From contig NZ_CP019641.1 in assembly GCF_001999905.1 (NCBI RefSeq), positions 248,001-312,000 of the forward strand: a stretch of 64,000 nt of DNA, read 5' to 3'. This stretch comes from Planococcus lenghuensis. GTDB lineage: Bacteria > Bacillota > Bacilli > Bacillales_A > Planococcaceae. Made by a program: the position numbers and the translations under genes. Within the stretch, counting starts at the first letter, position 1. Each line of letters opens with the position of its first letter. Below the pieces are notes generated by a model. It was given only the letters and a program-made list of their open reading frames with translations, was not told the origin of the DNA and searched no databases. Shown here piece by piece: positions 8,171 through 18,500 of the stretch.

Positions 8171-9196
8171 TTATTCGGCTTCTGCGCCGATGAGGTTTGT
8201 TACTTCATCCAGCTGCTCCTGATACATTTCTTCCGGCAGCGCTACGTAGCCGACTTGTGTAGCAGCTTCAGCCGCATTTTCCAGGATGAAGATTGAGAAA
8301 TCAGCCACTTGCGGCTTCGTTTTCAGTGCTTCGTTATTCACATACGTGAACAGCGGACGGGACAGCGGTGTGTAAGAGCCGTCCTGGATCGTTTCCGGGC
8401 TCGGTGCAACGGCTTCTCCACCCTCTTCAGCGATTCCGAGCACTTTCAGCGTATCCTGGTTGGCTTCATAATACGCATAACCGAAGAATCCGATCGCGTA
8501 CGGGTTGCCTTGAATACCTGTGACAAGTGTGTTGTCGTTTTCACTGAGCGTGACATTTTCGCCTTCCCGCATCGGCTGTTCTTCCAGAATCACTTCATTG
8601 AAGTAATCGAACGTTCCGGAATCATGACCCGGGCTGAAAATGACAATCTCTTCATCCGGCCATTCCGGGTTGATGTCCGACCACATGGTCGCCCCGCTGT
8701 CCGCCAGGAAAATTTCTCTCAGCTGCTCGACTGTCAATTCCTCGACGAAGTCGTTTTGCTGGCTGACCACGATGGATAGTCCGTCGTAAGCGAGTTCGAG
8801 TTCTGTATATTCAATTCCATTTTCTTCAGCGAGGGCGATTTCATCTTCCGCGATCGGCCGGGACGCATTACTGAAGTCGGTTTCACCAAGTGTGAACCGT
8901 TCGAATCCGCCGCCGGTACCGGATGTATTCAATACCGTTTCCACTTCTGGCTGCGTTTGATTGTATAAATAAGTGAGTGCCTCCATGATCGGCTGAACTG
9001 TGGAGGAACCATCCAGAAGTACTTCCCCTGAAACTGCTGCGACTTCTTCTTGTTCACTCGGTTCTTCGGTCGATTCTACTACTTCTTCTTCTACGGGTTC
9101 TACTGCTTCTTCTTCCACTGTTTCTCCGCATCCAGCAAGAACGCCGGCTGACAGCGTAAGTGGTACTGCTAAACTTAGCCATTTCATTCTTTTCAT
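8171..9196 (-). CDS. pstS: Phosphate-binding lipoprotein PstS
   Basis: The extracytoplasmic high-affinity phosphate receptor, 341 residues. A lipoprotein signal peptide ends in the lipobox LAGC (Cys 23), so the protein is tethered to the membrane by lipid. An acidic Glu/Val-rich linker follows. The binding domain has GSSTVQPIMEAL, SGTGGGFERF and SPGHDSGTFDYF, which supply backbone and side-chain contacts to phosphate. It heads the pstS-pstC-pstA unit and has a four-repeat Pho box upstream. Confidence 0.96.
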   Translation of the reverse strand: MKRMKWLSLAVPLTLSAGVLAGCGETVEEEAVEPVEEEVVESTEEPSEQEEVAAVSGEVLLDGSSTVQPIMEALTYLYNQTQPEVETVLNTSGTGGGFERFTLGETDFSNASRPIAEDEIALAEENGIEYTELELAYDGLSIVVSQQNDFVEELTVEQLREIFLADSGATMWSDINPEWPDEEIVIFSPGHDSGTFDYFNEVILEEQPMREGENVTLSENDNTLVTGIQGNPYAIGFFGYAYYEANQDTLKVLGIAEEGGEAVAPSPETIQDGSYTPLSRPLFTYVNNEALKTKPQVADFSIFILENAAEAATQVGYVALPEEMYQEQLDEVTNLIGAEAE

Positions 9197-9253
9197 TTCT
9201 TTTCCCCCTATAAATTAGAATCTAATAATCTTTCATTTTCCAACTGCAAACCC

Positions 9254-9307
9254 ATCTTAGCATCCCCATGTTAAAGAATCGTGAATACTATGTAAAGATG
9301 ATGTAAA
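9254..9307 (-). promoter_or_regulatory. Pho box and -10 of pstS
   Basis: On the minus strand TTTACA (9302-9307), TTTACA (9291-9296), TTCACG (9280-9285) and TTAACA (9269-9274) are spaced 11 bp apart. A -10 TAAGAT (9254-9259) follows after 9 nt. The geometry is identical to the phoA and pstB promoters. Confidence 0.87.
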
Positions 9308-9569
9308 TTTCAAATTTAACATGAATTTACGACAAGAAATATAGTTAATCGACTGCGACCATTTATTTGTCGTGTTTAGATAAGTTGTTTTGTTGCAGCC
9401 AAACTCTATTTGGAGACGTTTTCAAATTTAAGTAAAATGACATTTTTTCTGTGGACTGGTGTTTGCCGTTTTGCCGAAGAAACAAGTGGTGTGAATGATA
9501 AATTAGAATGGTTCTTACGTGAAGTTGGTGATGAAGTTTGTCTTCTTCTATTAACTTCAGTCTTAATGG

Positions 9570-10917
9570 GAGCGTCAAGAATTATGTGTAAATGGCTAAT
9601 CCCCAATCCTGCAGATCCTATTAAGTTGTCGGCTGCTCTTTCTGCTTAAACATGGCCACCAATTCAGCGCGCGCTGAGTTAAAGCCACGGTGGCAGCTGG
9701 TGGCGTGCTTTTGGTTATAAGTCTCAAACCGGGACACCAGGAAACGGTCCAGGGAATCCTCATTCGGAAACTGTTCCTTGCGCCGGCTGTACTTCTTGAT
9801 TTCCTTGTTAAACGATTCAATGAGATTCGTCGAATAGATGCTCGGCCAGATGGCGGCCGGGAAATCATAAAATGTAAGCAGGTGCCCATTGTCGGCGAGC
9901 GATTTGGTGACACGCGGATAAGCGGTTTTCCACTTGGCAATGAAGGCATCCAGCGCGTCCGCTGCCTTCTCCCGGTCTTCAGACCGGTATACCGCCTTGT
10001 AGTCCTCGCAAATTTCTGCCCGGTCCTGGACGCGCACTTTATGGGCGATAGTGCGGGAGACATGGACGTGGCATGCCTGGTACTTCGCATCCGGATAGAC
10101 ACTGGCGATACAGTCAGTGATCCCTTTCAGTCCGTCCGTGACGAACAGGAGGATTTCTTCCGTTCCCCGTTCTTTCAGGTCCTGGAGGACCTCTTTCCAG
10201 ACGTAGGCCGATTCCGTCGGTGCGATCGTATAGGCGAGAACTTCCTTCGAGCCATCTTCCCGGATGCCGATGGCCAGATAAACCGCTTCCTTGGAGACCG
10301 TGTCGCGTTTGAGTGCGATAGAGGTGGCGTCCAGGTAGACGCATACATAGCGCGACGCCAGCTGACGCGCCTTGAAGGCCTCCACCTGTTCACCGACTGC
10401 GCGCGCCATATTGGAGACGGTCTGCGGTGTATAGTGATGGCCGTACATCCACTCGATCAGATCGGCGATCTCAGACATCGTCACGCCTTTTGGAACAGGG
10501 GGACGACAAAGGATTCAAGTGTGTCGTTCGACCGCTTGTACGGCGCCACGGTCTGCTGGTCAAATTCGCCGTTGCGGTCCCGCGGAATCGTCAGCTGAAG
10601 CTCACCAAACTCCGTACGGAGTGTCCGGTTATAAGAACCGTTGCGTGAATTGCCGGAATTGAAGCCGGCGCGATCGTATTTGTCATAATCCAGAAACGCC
10701 GTCAGCTCGGTTGCGAGCAGGAGGTTCACCGCCGCTTCGAGATGGCTGCGGAACACATCTGTGATATCTTCTTTCTTTACTAGAGCTTGCGCAAGTTCTG
10801 TTGTAAACTGGTTCATAGGGAAGGCCTCATCTCTGTGAATTTGGTGTGGTAGCTCAATTCTACAGGATGAGGTCTTCCTTTTTCTATTCACTCATTTACA
10901 CAAGATATTTTACGCTC
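9570..10917 (-). mobile_element. IS256-family element, copy 1 (inactivated)
   Basis: A 1348-bp element with imperfect terminal inverted repeats of about 26 bp (GAGCGTCAAGAATT at the left, GAGCGTAAAATATC read inward at the right). It encodes one transposase, broken by a frameshift. A second copy lies at 29.2-31.7 kb. I compared the 8 bases outside each end and found no target duplication, so the element is old or its flanks were rearranged. Confidence 0.88.
9621..10816 (-). pseudogene. IS256 transposase, frameshifted
   Basis: A mutator-type DDE transposase. The N-terminal part (from MNQFTTELAQ at 10816) runs to VPLFQKA, then the frame shifts and continues as MTMSEIADLIEW to the stop at 9621. 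Compared with the copy at 30.5 kb, which has five A in the CCAAAAAGG tract, this copy has four A near 10490. One base was lost. Conserved Asp and Glu regions (YVCVYLDAT, FVTDGLKG, NLIESFNKEIKK) are otherwise present. Confidence 0.9.
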
Positions 10918-11091
10918 TCCTTCTCCTCACACAGCACATATCCGGTAGGTGGATCATTAGAGGTTTAATAACATGCGAAGATGGAAATACAAAAACCATA
11001 TGGATATCGAGATTGTTACTTTTGGAATCTCGAACTCTTATTTTATTTTTTGTTTAAAATTCTATAACTTCAAAGAAGGAAGGTATTAATT

Positions 11092-11634
11092 ATGAAAATT
11101 TTTGTTTTACATGCCAGTCTTTTTGGTCACACAGAAGCATTAGGGAATGCAGTCGCGGAAGGTGCCAAAGAAGTTGACGGTGCCGACGTGATCTACAAGT
11201 CAGTGGATGAAGCAGACCCGGAAGAATTAAAAGAAGCTGCCGGAATCATTTGGGGCTCTTCCGGAATTTTTGGCGAACCCAATGCTAAAATGGCTTCTTT
11301 CCTTCCTAAACTGGGAGAGCTTTGGTTTACAGGCGCTCTTCAAGGAAAAGTGGGGGGGGTTTTTGCGACAACCTCTACTCAGCACGGTGGAGTCGAAAAC
11401 ATTTGCCGAGCTCTACAAACTCCTATGCAGCATCATGGCATGGTTATTGTTTCAAATGCTGGACCAATCAATGAAGATCGGGCAAAATTCGGCAATCCAT
11501 ACGGTGCCACAGCTGTTATCCCTGTCGAAGCTTCCCGGGATGCACCGATGAACAAACCGAACGATACAGAAGTGCAAATCGCAAGAGAATATGGAAAACT
11601 AGTTGCCGAAACAGCCAAAAAATTATATCAGTAA
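11092..11634 (+). CDS. WrbA-like NAD(P)H:quinone oxidoreductase / flavodoxin-fold protein
   Basis: A 180-residue flavodoxin-fold protein, probably binding FMN and reducing quinones with NAD(P)H. The phosphate-binding loop region near the start (HASLFGHTEALGNAVAEGA), the GSSGIFGEPNAKM segment and FATTSTQHGG match WrbA-like flavoproteins, which are usually about 190-205 residues, so this is slightly short. The start at 11092 has AAGGAAGG upstream. It stands alone between the IS256 element and a terminator. The substrate is unknown. Confidence 0.82.
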   Translation: MKIFVLHASLFGHTEALGNAVAEGAKEVDGADVIYKSVDEADPEELKEAAGIIWGSSGIFGEPNAKMASFLPKLGELWFTGALQGKVGGVFATTSTQHGGVENICRALQTPMQHHGMVIVSNAGPINEDRAKFGNPYGATAVIPVEASRDAPMNKPNDTEVQIAREYGKLVAETAKKLYQ

Positions 11635-11731
11635 AATTCAAACTTCTTTTAAGCAATGCTTTCGAAAAAGGCATTCGATACTTCAGTAAAACTTAAACTG
11701 CCGCATAAGCGTATTCAGGTCTTCTGTAGCC

Positions 11732-11771
11732 AGCAAAACCGCCAGTTCGCATTTGAACAGGCGGTTTTGCT
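11732..11771 (+). terminator. Terminator after the WrbA-like gene
   Basis: A perfect 12-bp outer stem (11732-11743 with 11760-11771) encloses a second short GTTC/GAAC stem, followed by TTCATT. It is about 100 nt past the stop codon. Confidence 0.7.
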
Positions 11772-11988
11772 TCATTATGGCTATAGAAAAAAACACCATT
11801 CCACCCACTCGGTAATGATTCTCCCCGAGCATTTTGCGTATCCCTTAAATTCCCCGTCTGCTAAACAAGGTTTCTCCTTCCGTAGATGGAGACGCACTCG
11901 GAATTCTATGGGTATTCACGATTATGATTCCTCTTCGGCGGTGGATTAGATTCAATCGCTCCAAACCGGATAGTGTCCGGCTCATCTT

Positions 11989-12213
11989 CTACATGGGCAA
12001 TCCCAGCTGTTCCCTCATTTTATCCAGCATGGCCAGTACATTCCCGTAGTAATCCATCGAGTGCAGCAAATAACGGATTAGGATTTTATCCCGATGCGCC
12101 ACATGCGGCGAGTCTGCTTTCAATTGTTCGAACCAAGTCTCGGTGATTTTTTCGACGTCGGCATTAGTCAGTTTGATACCCGGACGGTCTTCGATTCTTA
12201 CGGACGGTCTCAT
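11989..12213 (-). CDS. Small hypothetical protein
   Basis: A 74-residue protein of unknown function, rich in charged residues and apparently helical (DVEKITETWFEQLKAD, HSMDYYGNVLAMLDKMREQL). The ATG at 12213 is preferred over an upstream GTG because AAAGGAGAGG lies just before it. I do not recognise the family. It sits beside a dead tyrosine recombinase, so it may be left over from a mobile element. Confidence 0.5.
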   Translation of the reverse strand: MRPSVRIEDRPGIKLTNADVEKITETWFEQLKADSPHVAHRDKILIRYLLHSMDYYGNVLAMLDKMREQLGLPM

Positions 12214-12650
12214 AAGATCCTCTCCTTTCACAAACGGACAGACGTTGCCGGTCAGTCGATACAGATGATTTGCGTAATTTCCATAAGCGGGATTCGGATG
12301 CGATTGACCGGATGATCAAAAATCAGTTCATGTCCGTATACATGCAGACAGGCAAGGGTGTTCCGGCTGAAGTGATGCTGTTCTTTGTCCAATTGGGGAT
12401 CAGAAGGCTGGTATCACGGTCAATGGACACATCTACAATCTTAACCACTTCGTCAATATCAGGGTGAAATACGTTCTGTGTCTCTTTACTGTTTGCTTTA
12501 ATGGAGTCGTGGCCAGTCAGGTACGGGAAACGCCAGGTAATCACACCTCTCGCTTTTCCTCCCCGGCAGAGTTGTTCAACGACTTCCAAGGACTGTTGTT
12601 TTCTCATGCCAACCATACCCCCCTTTTAACCAGGAACTTCCTCTAATTTG
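12214..12650. other. Decayed region with one unsupported frame
   Basis: No recognisable gene. A minus-strand frame of 97 codons (12323-12616) has a G-rich tract before its start but no known motif. Short plus-strand frames also occur. The stretch leads into a broken recombinase and is most simply read as decayed mobile DNA. Confidence 0.4.
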
Positions 12651-12659
12651 TCCGTTCAT

Positions 12660-13030
12660 CACTCATGATCTGCAGGCTTACCTGGAAGTCCGGGAAGAAG
12701 TCTATAAGCCCGACATTTCTTCCTGACGAAACACGGCGGAAAAGCAAATCCGATTTCTGTGGAGAGCGTTCAAAAGATCGTCAACAAGTTCACTGAAGCT
12801 TTTTTGAAAGGAAAACGATTGAGTCCACGTAAGCTGCGACACTCCTTAGGTAAGCGCTTTATCGACGAAGGTGGGTTACTCATCGCCCTGTGAGATCTAC
12901 TTGGCCACAATTCCATCGAGACAACGACACTTTATACAAATCTCTCTCAAGAAGAACAGCGGCTGATGTTAAGGAAAATGGATAAATCCAAACGGCAAAC
13001 AAATACATTATTTGGTATAATCAGAAGATA
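12660..13030 (+). pseudogene. Tyrosine recombinase/integrase, C-terminal remnant
   Basis: Pieces of a phage/Xer-type recombinase are readable: AYLEVREEVYKPD in one frame, then after a shift FFLTKHGGKANPISVESVQ, the catalytic box LSPRKLRHSLGKRF (HxxR-like RKLRHS), an in-frame TGA, and DLLGHNSIETTTLYTNLS with the conserved GH and the nucleophilic Tyr. At least one frameshift and one stop make it non-functional. No 5' half is visible. Confidence 0.82.
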
Positions 13031-13104
13031 ACTAAAAAGCTATCTCTTGTTCTTTACTAATTAATCAGAACAGATGGAAAATCATAAGAAAATGGAGGAA
13101 AATT

Positions 13105-13389
13105 ATGAAAAGCACTGGAGTCACACGAAAAGTAGACCAGTTAGGACGTATTGTAATTCCCAAGGAATTGAGAAAGACGATGGAGATTGATATTGGAAGT
13201 CCACTTGAGATTTATGTAGAAGACGAGTATATTTTGTTGAAAAAGTACAGTGCATATGGAGAATGTCTTATAACCGGGGAAATTACAAAGGCGAATAAAG
13301 AGTATGCACCCGGTTTAACTTTGAGTCCGGAAGGAGCTCAGATTTTACTAGAGCAGCTACAGAACATGAATGATCATAATCCATCTTGA
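13105..13389 (+). CDS. AbrB/SpoVT-type transcriptional regulator
   Basis: A 94-residue DNA-binding protein. The N-terminal swapped-hairpin (AbrB) domain is clear in GVTRKVDQLGRIVIPKELRKTMEI, followed by the beta segment SPLEIYVEDEYILLKKY. A short C-terminal part with CLITGEITKANKEY is typical of AbrB/Abh proteins and likely mediates multimerisation. GGAGG lies just before the ATG. Bacillus AbrB represses transition-state genes; the targets here are unknown. It lies between a dead integrase and an IS3 element. Confidence 0.93.
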   Translation: MKSTGVTRKVDQLGRIVIPKELRKTMEIDIGSPLEIYVEDEYILLKKYSAYGECLITGEITKANKEYAPGLTLSPEGAQILLEQLQNMNDHNPS

Positions 13390-13485
13390 TTAGGTCATCA
13401 ACGATAAAATAAAGAGAATCAGGGGTTTCTAGAGCTGGTCATTGTTTATAAAGACAAAGAAGATGTGTGGTATGTCAACACTAAA

Positions 13486-14304
13486 TCAAACAACTTTTTT
13501 GAGGGCCAAAATTCGATAAGCGGCCGGACTCATGTAGTCAAGGGCGCTGTGTGACCGGATATTGTTGTACCAGTTCACATAATCAAAGAGCTCAAGAGCC
13601 AATTGTCTAAGGGTGTCAAACTGCATGTCATTGATCAGTTCCGTTTTCAGGATCTTGAACGTCGCTTCCGCTACCGCGTTGTCATATGGGTTGCCCCTTT
13701 GACTCAGTGACCGTTCGATCTGATGGGTTTCCAATAATTCGTCGATGCCGGCATTTTTAAATTCAGACCCACGATCCGTGTGAAAGATCTTCACGGCGCC
13801 CAGGTCCTGTGTGACCGAATTGAAAGCACGTTGAACCAAGGCCGCGTCTTTGTGTTCCCCGACGCTGTACCCAACGATTTCCCGGTTCTCTAAATTGACC
13901 AGAAAACAGATGTAGTTCCATTGGGCTCCGACTTTCACGTACGTCAGATCACTCACCAGGACTGAACGTTCTCCACCCACGCCGAATTGGCGGTTCAGCA
14001 CGTTCCGGTACGATGCTTCATTCACAGGCGTCACTATCGGCTTATAGGACGGCTGCGCATATTTCGACTGGAGACCGAGCTCAGCCATCTGCCGGCCGAT
14101 CCGCCGCCTGGAGACAGTCAGGCCCATTTTCTTCAGTTCCCGCTTGATCTTCCGGGTGCCATATACGCGCCGATTCTCATGGAAGATCGTCGAGATCTTC
14201 TCCTTCAGCTCCCGTTCCGTTTTCGCTTTTTCTTGGGCTTTCTTCGCTGAAACTTCCGTTTCATAGTAAAAAGTGCTGCGGGCAATTTGCAGGACGTCGC
14301 ACAT
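13486..14304 (-). CDS. IS3 OrfB transposase (integrase core)
   Basis: A 272-residue DDE transposase with an HTH_21 N-terminus (ARSTFYYE) and an rve core: VLVSDLTYVKVG (first Asp), KIFHTDRGSEF (second Asp) and the Glu in YDNAVAEATFKILKTEL. The frame is open upstream of the Met into the end of orfA, which fits synthesis as an OrfAB fusion by -1 frameshifting. Confidence 0.93.
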   Translation of the reverse strand: MCDVLQIARSTFYYETEVSAKKAQEKAKTERELKEKISTIFHENRRVYGTRKIKRELKKMGLTVSRRRIGRQMAELGLQSKYAQPSYKPIVTPVNEASYRNVLNRQFGVGGERSVLVSDLTYVKVGAQWNYICFLVNLENREIVGYSVGEHKDAALVQRAFNSVTQDLGAVKIFHTDRGSEFKNAGIDELLETHQIERSLSQRGNPYDNAVAEATFKILKTELINDMQFDTLRQLALELFDYVNWYNNIRSHSALDYMSPAAYRILALKKVV

Positions 14305-14345
14305 TGCTGATACTGAATAGAGGTGGCGGTTCTGTTGGATGACCT

Positions 14346-14627
14346 CTATTTTCGTCCCATGATCAGCGCGGCTTGCTTTAAAATATCGACTTCCATCTCC
14401 AACTGTCTATTCCGTTTCTTATAGGCCAGCAGTTCCGTCTCCAGCGGGTTTCGGTTATCCTTCTCCTGAAAGGAACCGGATTGCTTATACTGGGCGATCC
14501 AGCGGTCCAGGGCGGAAGCGGTCAGGTTATATTCCCTAACGATGTCCGTCCGGCTCTTGCCGCCTTCGTGCAAGGCGACCACCTGTTTTTTAAATTCAAC
14601 TGTGAACGTCCGTCTCTTTTGGGGCAT
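14346..14627 (-). CDS. IS3 OrfA (helix-turn-helix)
   Basis: A 93-residue protein: an HTH for DNA binding (FKKQVVALHEGGKSRTDIVREYNL) followed by a leucine-zipper region (NPLETELLAYKKRNRQLEMEVDIL). It ends CGA AAA TAG. Slipping back one base on AAAA gives the OrfB frame, a simple -1 frameshift site typical of IS3 elements. Confidence 0.92.
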   Translation of the reverse strand: MPQKRRTFTVEFKKQVVALHEGGKSRTDIVREYNLTASALDRWIAQYKQSGSFQEKDNRNPLETELLAYKKRNRQLEMEVDILKQAALIMGRK

Positions 14628-14703
14628 GGCAGATTCTCCTCACGTATTGGGGTGTATTCTACGCTCCCTTATTTTCATTGTCCAACAAAGTGTAACCTAT
14701 CCA

Positions 14704-15256
14704 CAGTGCCTATTCAGAGAAAGAGAACCTTGAGTATGCGGAGAAGAACAAAATCTGTCTGATCGCCAAACTCAATCCCACTACAGCTTATGGCACCCGA
14801 AAAAAAGAAGACGAATTCCAATTCAATAAAGATGCGGGGATGTATGTCTGTAAAGCTGGCCATTTGGCAATCCGAAAAGCCCGTCAAGGCAAAAAAGGAA
14901 TCGGGAAGAATCAAGCGGATACCTACTACTTCGATATTGAACGCTGCAAGCACTGTCCGCTGCGTGAAGGTTGTTATAAGGAAGGTGCTAAAAGCAAAAC
15001 CTATTCGGTTCCAATTAAATCACCGGAACACGCAAACCAGTTCGCCTTCCAGGAAAGCGACAACTTTAAGGAAATGGCAAAAGAGCGATACAAAATCGAA
15101 GCCAAGAACAGTGAATTGAAGAATAACCATGGATGCCAGGTGGCATCCGGAGGTGATTTGAGCGGCATGGAAATCCAAGGAGCCATGGCGATTTTTGTGG
15201 TGAACCTGAAACGAATCCTTCGGTTGTTGGATGAGCGCAGGCAAGCTATTGAATGA
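14704..15256 (+). pseudogene. IS1182-family transposase, 3' remnant
   Basis: The C-terminal part of an IS1182-type transposase: ENLEYAEKNKICLIAKLNP, a Cys-rich segment RCKHCPLREGCYKEGAKSKT and ERYKIEAKNSELKNNHG. The 5' half is missing. The frame is cut by the right end of the IS3 element, and no matching 5' part is found to the left of that element, so this is not a simple insertion but an insertion plus deletion. Confidence 0.85.
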
Positions 15257-15274
15257 GAAAAGGGCAGAAAAATA

Positions 15275-15315
15275 AGACGGAAGACAGGATTCTCTGTCAT
15301 TCCGTCTCATTTTTT
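15275..15315 (+). terminator. Terminator after the IS1182 remnant
   Basis: Arms 15275-15287 and 15294-15307 pair with one bulge and are followed by six T. The next 200 bp to the metH stop hold no gene; GCCTCGTAAACTGCAGGGTCC around 15354-15373 may be the IS1182 terminal repeat. Confidence 0.65.
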
Positions 15316-15527
15316 GTCTCCCAGGGATGTAAAGGGAGGGTTTTTCAGTGGCCTCGTAAACTGCAGGGTCCTTTTTTCTTAAGTTGCTCGAAATACAGGC
15401 TCAGTTCAGGGTAGTATATGCAGATCCAGAAAAAGTATACTCGTCACTTTCCGTCTTTGTTCATCAGGATGCGGCATGAAAAGGTCTACTCTTCGAGTCT
15501 ATATCACAAGATAAAGTGAAAGATAAC

Positions 15528-18500
15528 TCATTGTTCAACAACGAAATATCGGGCGTCCGGATGGGCAAAGACAATCGCCGAGACGGACGCTTCAGGATCC
15601 ATCATGTATTCCTCTGTCAAGTGGACGCCAATATCTTCCGGCTTGATGAGCTTGAACAGTTTTGACTGATCTTCAAGGTTCGGGCAGGCCGGGTAACCGA
15701 ACGAAAAGCGCTGCCCCTGGTATTTCGCTGCAAAGCGCTCACGCATCGAGAAGTCCGTAGCGTCTGGGAATCCCCATTGATCTCGGATTTCCTGATGAAT
15801 CCTTTCGGCAAATCCTTCAGCTAATTCAAGTGCTGTAGCTTGCAATGCGTGGCTCTCCAGAAATTTGCCACGTTCTTTCAGACGGATCGCTTCTTCGCGC
15901 ACGCCATGACCTGCTGTCACCTGCATAAAGGCCACGTAATCAATTTCTCCGCTATCGACAGATTTCAGATAATCGGCGAGGCACAAGAACGGCTCCACTG
16001 ATTGACGGGGAAAAGTGAACCGCTCGATTTCCGTTTTGGCATCGGCAGGATCATAAATCACCACATCATCTCCATCAGAGTGTGCCGGGAAAAATCGGTA
16101 CATGCCTGATGGTTTTAATAGTCCTGATTTTAGAAACCCGGTAGCTAGCTCATGAAGTTCAACAGCACGGGCATCACCTTTCGTTAACATTTTTTCACTG
16201 AAGCCTTTCAAGCCAAGATGATGACCAATCAATGTTCGCATATTAACATAAGGATATAAATGACTTACTGAATAATCTTTCAGTACATGCCGTCGCAAAT
16301 CGCTCGGTACATAAACCGGAACATCTTCCCTCACTGTCTTAACCGGTCTAGCCATGACTGCTACGGCCTGTCTGGATTCCCGTGCTTCTTCTGAAGCTCT
16401 GCGCTTTTCTTGTTGCGCATTTAACTCTTCTAATAAAACGGCTTTACCGCTGCCGCTTTGTAGCCGGTTTGCAATGTCCAATCCCTGCATAGCATCTTTC
16501 GCATAAATGACCGGGCCATTATATTCAGCGGAAATTTTGGTTTCTGTAAAACGTCGAGATAAAGCGGCACCCCCGACCAGTATTGGCACATCGATCCCTG
16601 CTTCTTTGAAATCCTGTGCAGTAATGACCATTTGCTTGGCTGATTTCACGAGAAGGCCCGATAAACCAACAATATCCGGTTTTTCTTTTTTGACAACGTC
16701 AATCAGCGTCGCCGGTGTCACTTTGATGCCAATATCCACTACTTTAAATCCGTTATTGCTCAAAATGATTTCCACCAGATTTTTGCCGATGTCGTGGACA
16801 TCACCTTTGACAGTAGCCAGTACAATTTTTCCTTTCCCCGTATCGTCTTCTTTCTTTTCCATAAACTGTTCCAGGAATGATACAGCCGCTTTCATAACAC
16901 CTGCGCTTTGCAGCACTTCTGCAACAATCAGTTGATTGTCATTGAACAAGCGGCCTACTTCAGCCATCCCTTCCATTAGCGGTCCATTGATAACGTCGAG
17001 CGGTGTCTCATACATATCCAAAGCTTTTTCCAAATCTGGAATGAGTCCTTCTTTTGTTCCTTCTAGAATGTAGTATGCCAATCGATCAGGAACAGTTTCC
17101 GGAATGTCATCCTCGGTCTTTTCCTTCTTTTTGTCCCGATAAAAAGCAGTGAAATCCGCTAAGGTCTGGTCGGTCGTAGTAAACAGCAATTCGTTGGCCA
17201 TATTAATTTCCTTTTCCGGAATTGATGCGTAGCGCTCCAGCTTCTCGGTGTTGACGATAGCGTAATCTAAGCCAGCTTGCGTACAATGGTATAAGTAGAC
17301 GGCATTAAGGACTTCCCGGCCGACCGGCGGTAACCCGAATGACACATTGCTGACCCCGAGGACGGTCAGCGACCGGGGGAATTTCTCCTTGATAAGCCGA
17401 ATTCCTTCAATCGTTTCTTCAGCAGAACCGATGTATTGCTCATCGCCTGTTCCCACCGGAAAAACGAGCGGGTCAAAAATGATATCTTCCGGGGCGATTT
17501 TCCATTGGTTCACTAACAAATCATAAGAGTGTTCGGCAATCTCCAACTTGCGTTTCCGGGTCACTGCCATGCCTTGTTCATCAATTGTACCGATTACAAT
17601 AGAAGCGCCGTATTTTTTCACAAGCGGCATGACAGCATCGAAACGTTCTTCCCCATCTTCCAAGTTGATGGAATTGATGATCGCCTTTCCCTGTGAAAAT
17701 TTTAATGCTGCTTCGATAACCTCTTCATCAGTTGAATCGATTACGAGCGGAACTTTCACTTTTTTAACGACTTCCTTCATGAAATTTGTCATGTCTTCCA
17801 ACTCATCCCGATCCGGATTAGCCAAGCAAATATCAATAACATGCGCTCCGCCTTTTACTTGCGCGCGGGCGATTTCAGCTGCTTCCTCGAATTTCCCATC
17901 CACGATCAGCCGCTTGAACTTTCGTGAACCAATCACATTTGTCCGTTCGCCGATAAATAGAGGTCGCATTGATTCATCGTATTGGAGCGGTTCAATACCG
18001 GATACTGTGTGGCCGCGTTCTGCAGAATCCGCCTTTCGCGGTTCAAACCCTTCCATCGCTTCCCTTACGGCCCGGATATGCGCCGGCGTCGTGCCACAAC
18101 AGCCGCCGACCACATTCAGCCAGCCTTTTTCCGCAAAACCGCGCAATTTTTTCGACAGAGATTCCGGCGTTTCGTGATAATGCCCTTCTTCGTCCGGCAA
18201 TCCGGCATTCGGGTAACAGCTGACATAACTATCCGACAGCTCGGATAACGAACGGATATGATCGGTCATGAACTCGGGTCCCGTTGCACAATTCAAGCCG
18301 ACCGAAAGCGGTTTGACATGTTCGATTGAGATATAAAATGCTTCAATGCTTTGGCCGGCAAGCGTCGTGCCCATCGGTTCAATTGTTCCCGATATCATGA
18401 TCGGCAATTCTATCCCCGTTTCTTCAAAGGCTCTTTTGATGCCGATTGTCGCCGCTTTAACGTTCAGCATGTCCTGGCTGGTTTCCAGTAAAATCAGATC

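Larger units (their letters stand above)
13473..14687 (-). mobile_element. IS3-family element
   Basis: About 1215 bp with orfA and orfB on the minus strand and ends of the TG...CA type (TGTCAACACTAAATC at the left; TGTTGGACAATG read inward at the right). The exact ends are estimated, and I could not find a clear short target duplication. It abuts the truncated IS1182 remnant on its right. Confidence 0.82.

Noticed and set aside
9562-10925. 8-bp target duplication of IS256 copy 1
   Set aside because: The outside sequences CTTAATGG and TCCTTCTC do not match in any nearby register.
12323-12616. Minus-strand frame of 97 codons
   Set aside because: A G-rich tract precedes the start, but the product has no known motif and lies in decayed mobile DNA. 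I kept it only as a note in the regional entry.
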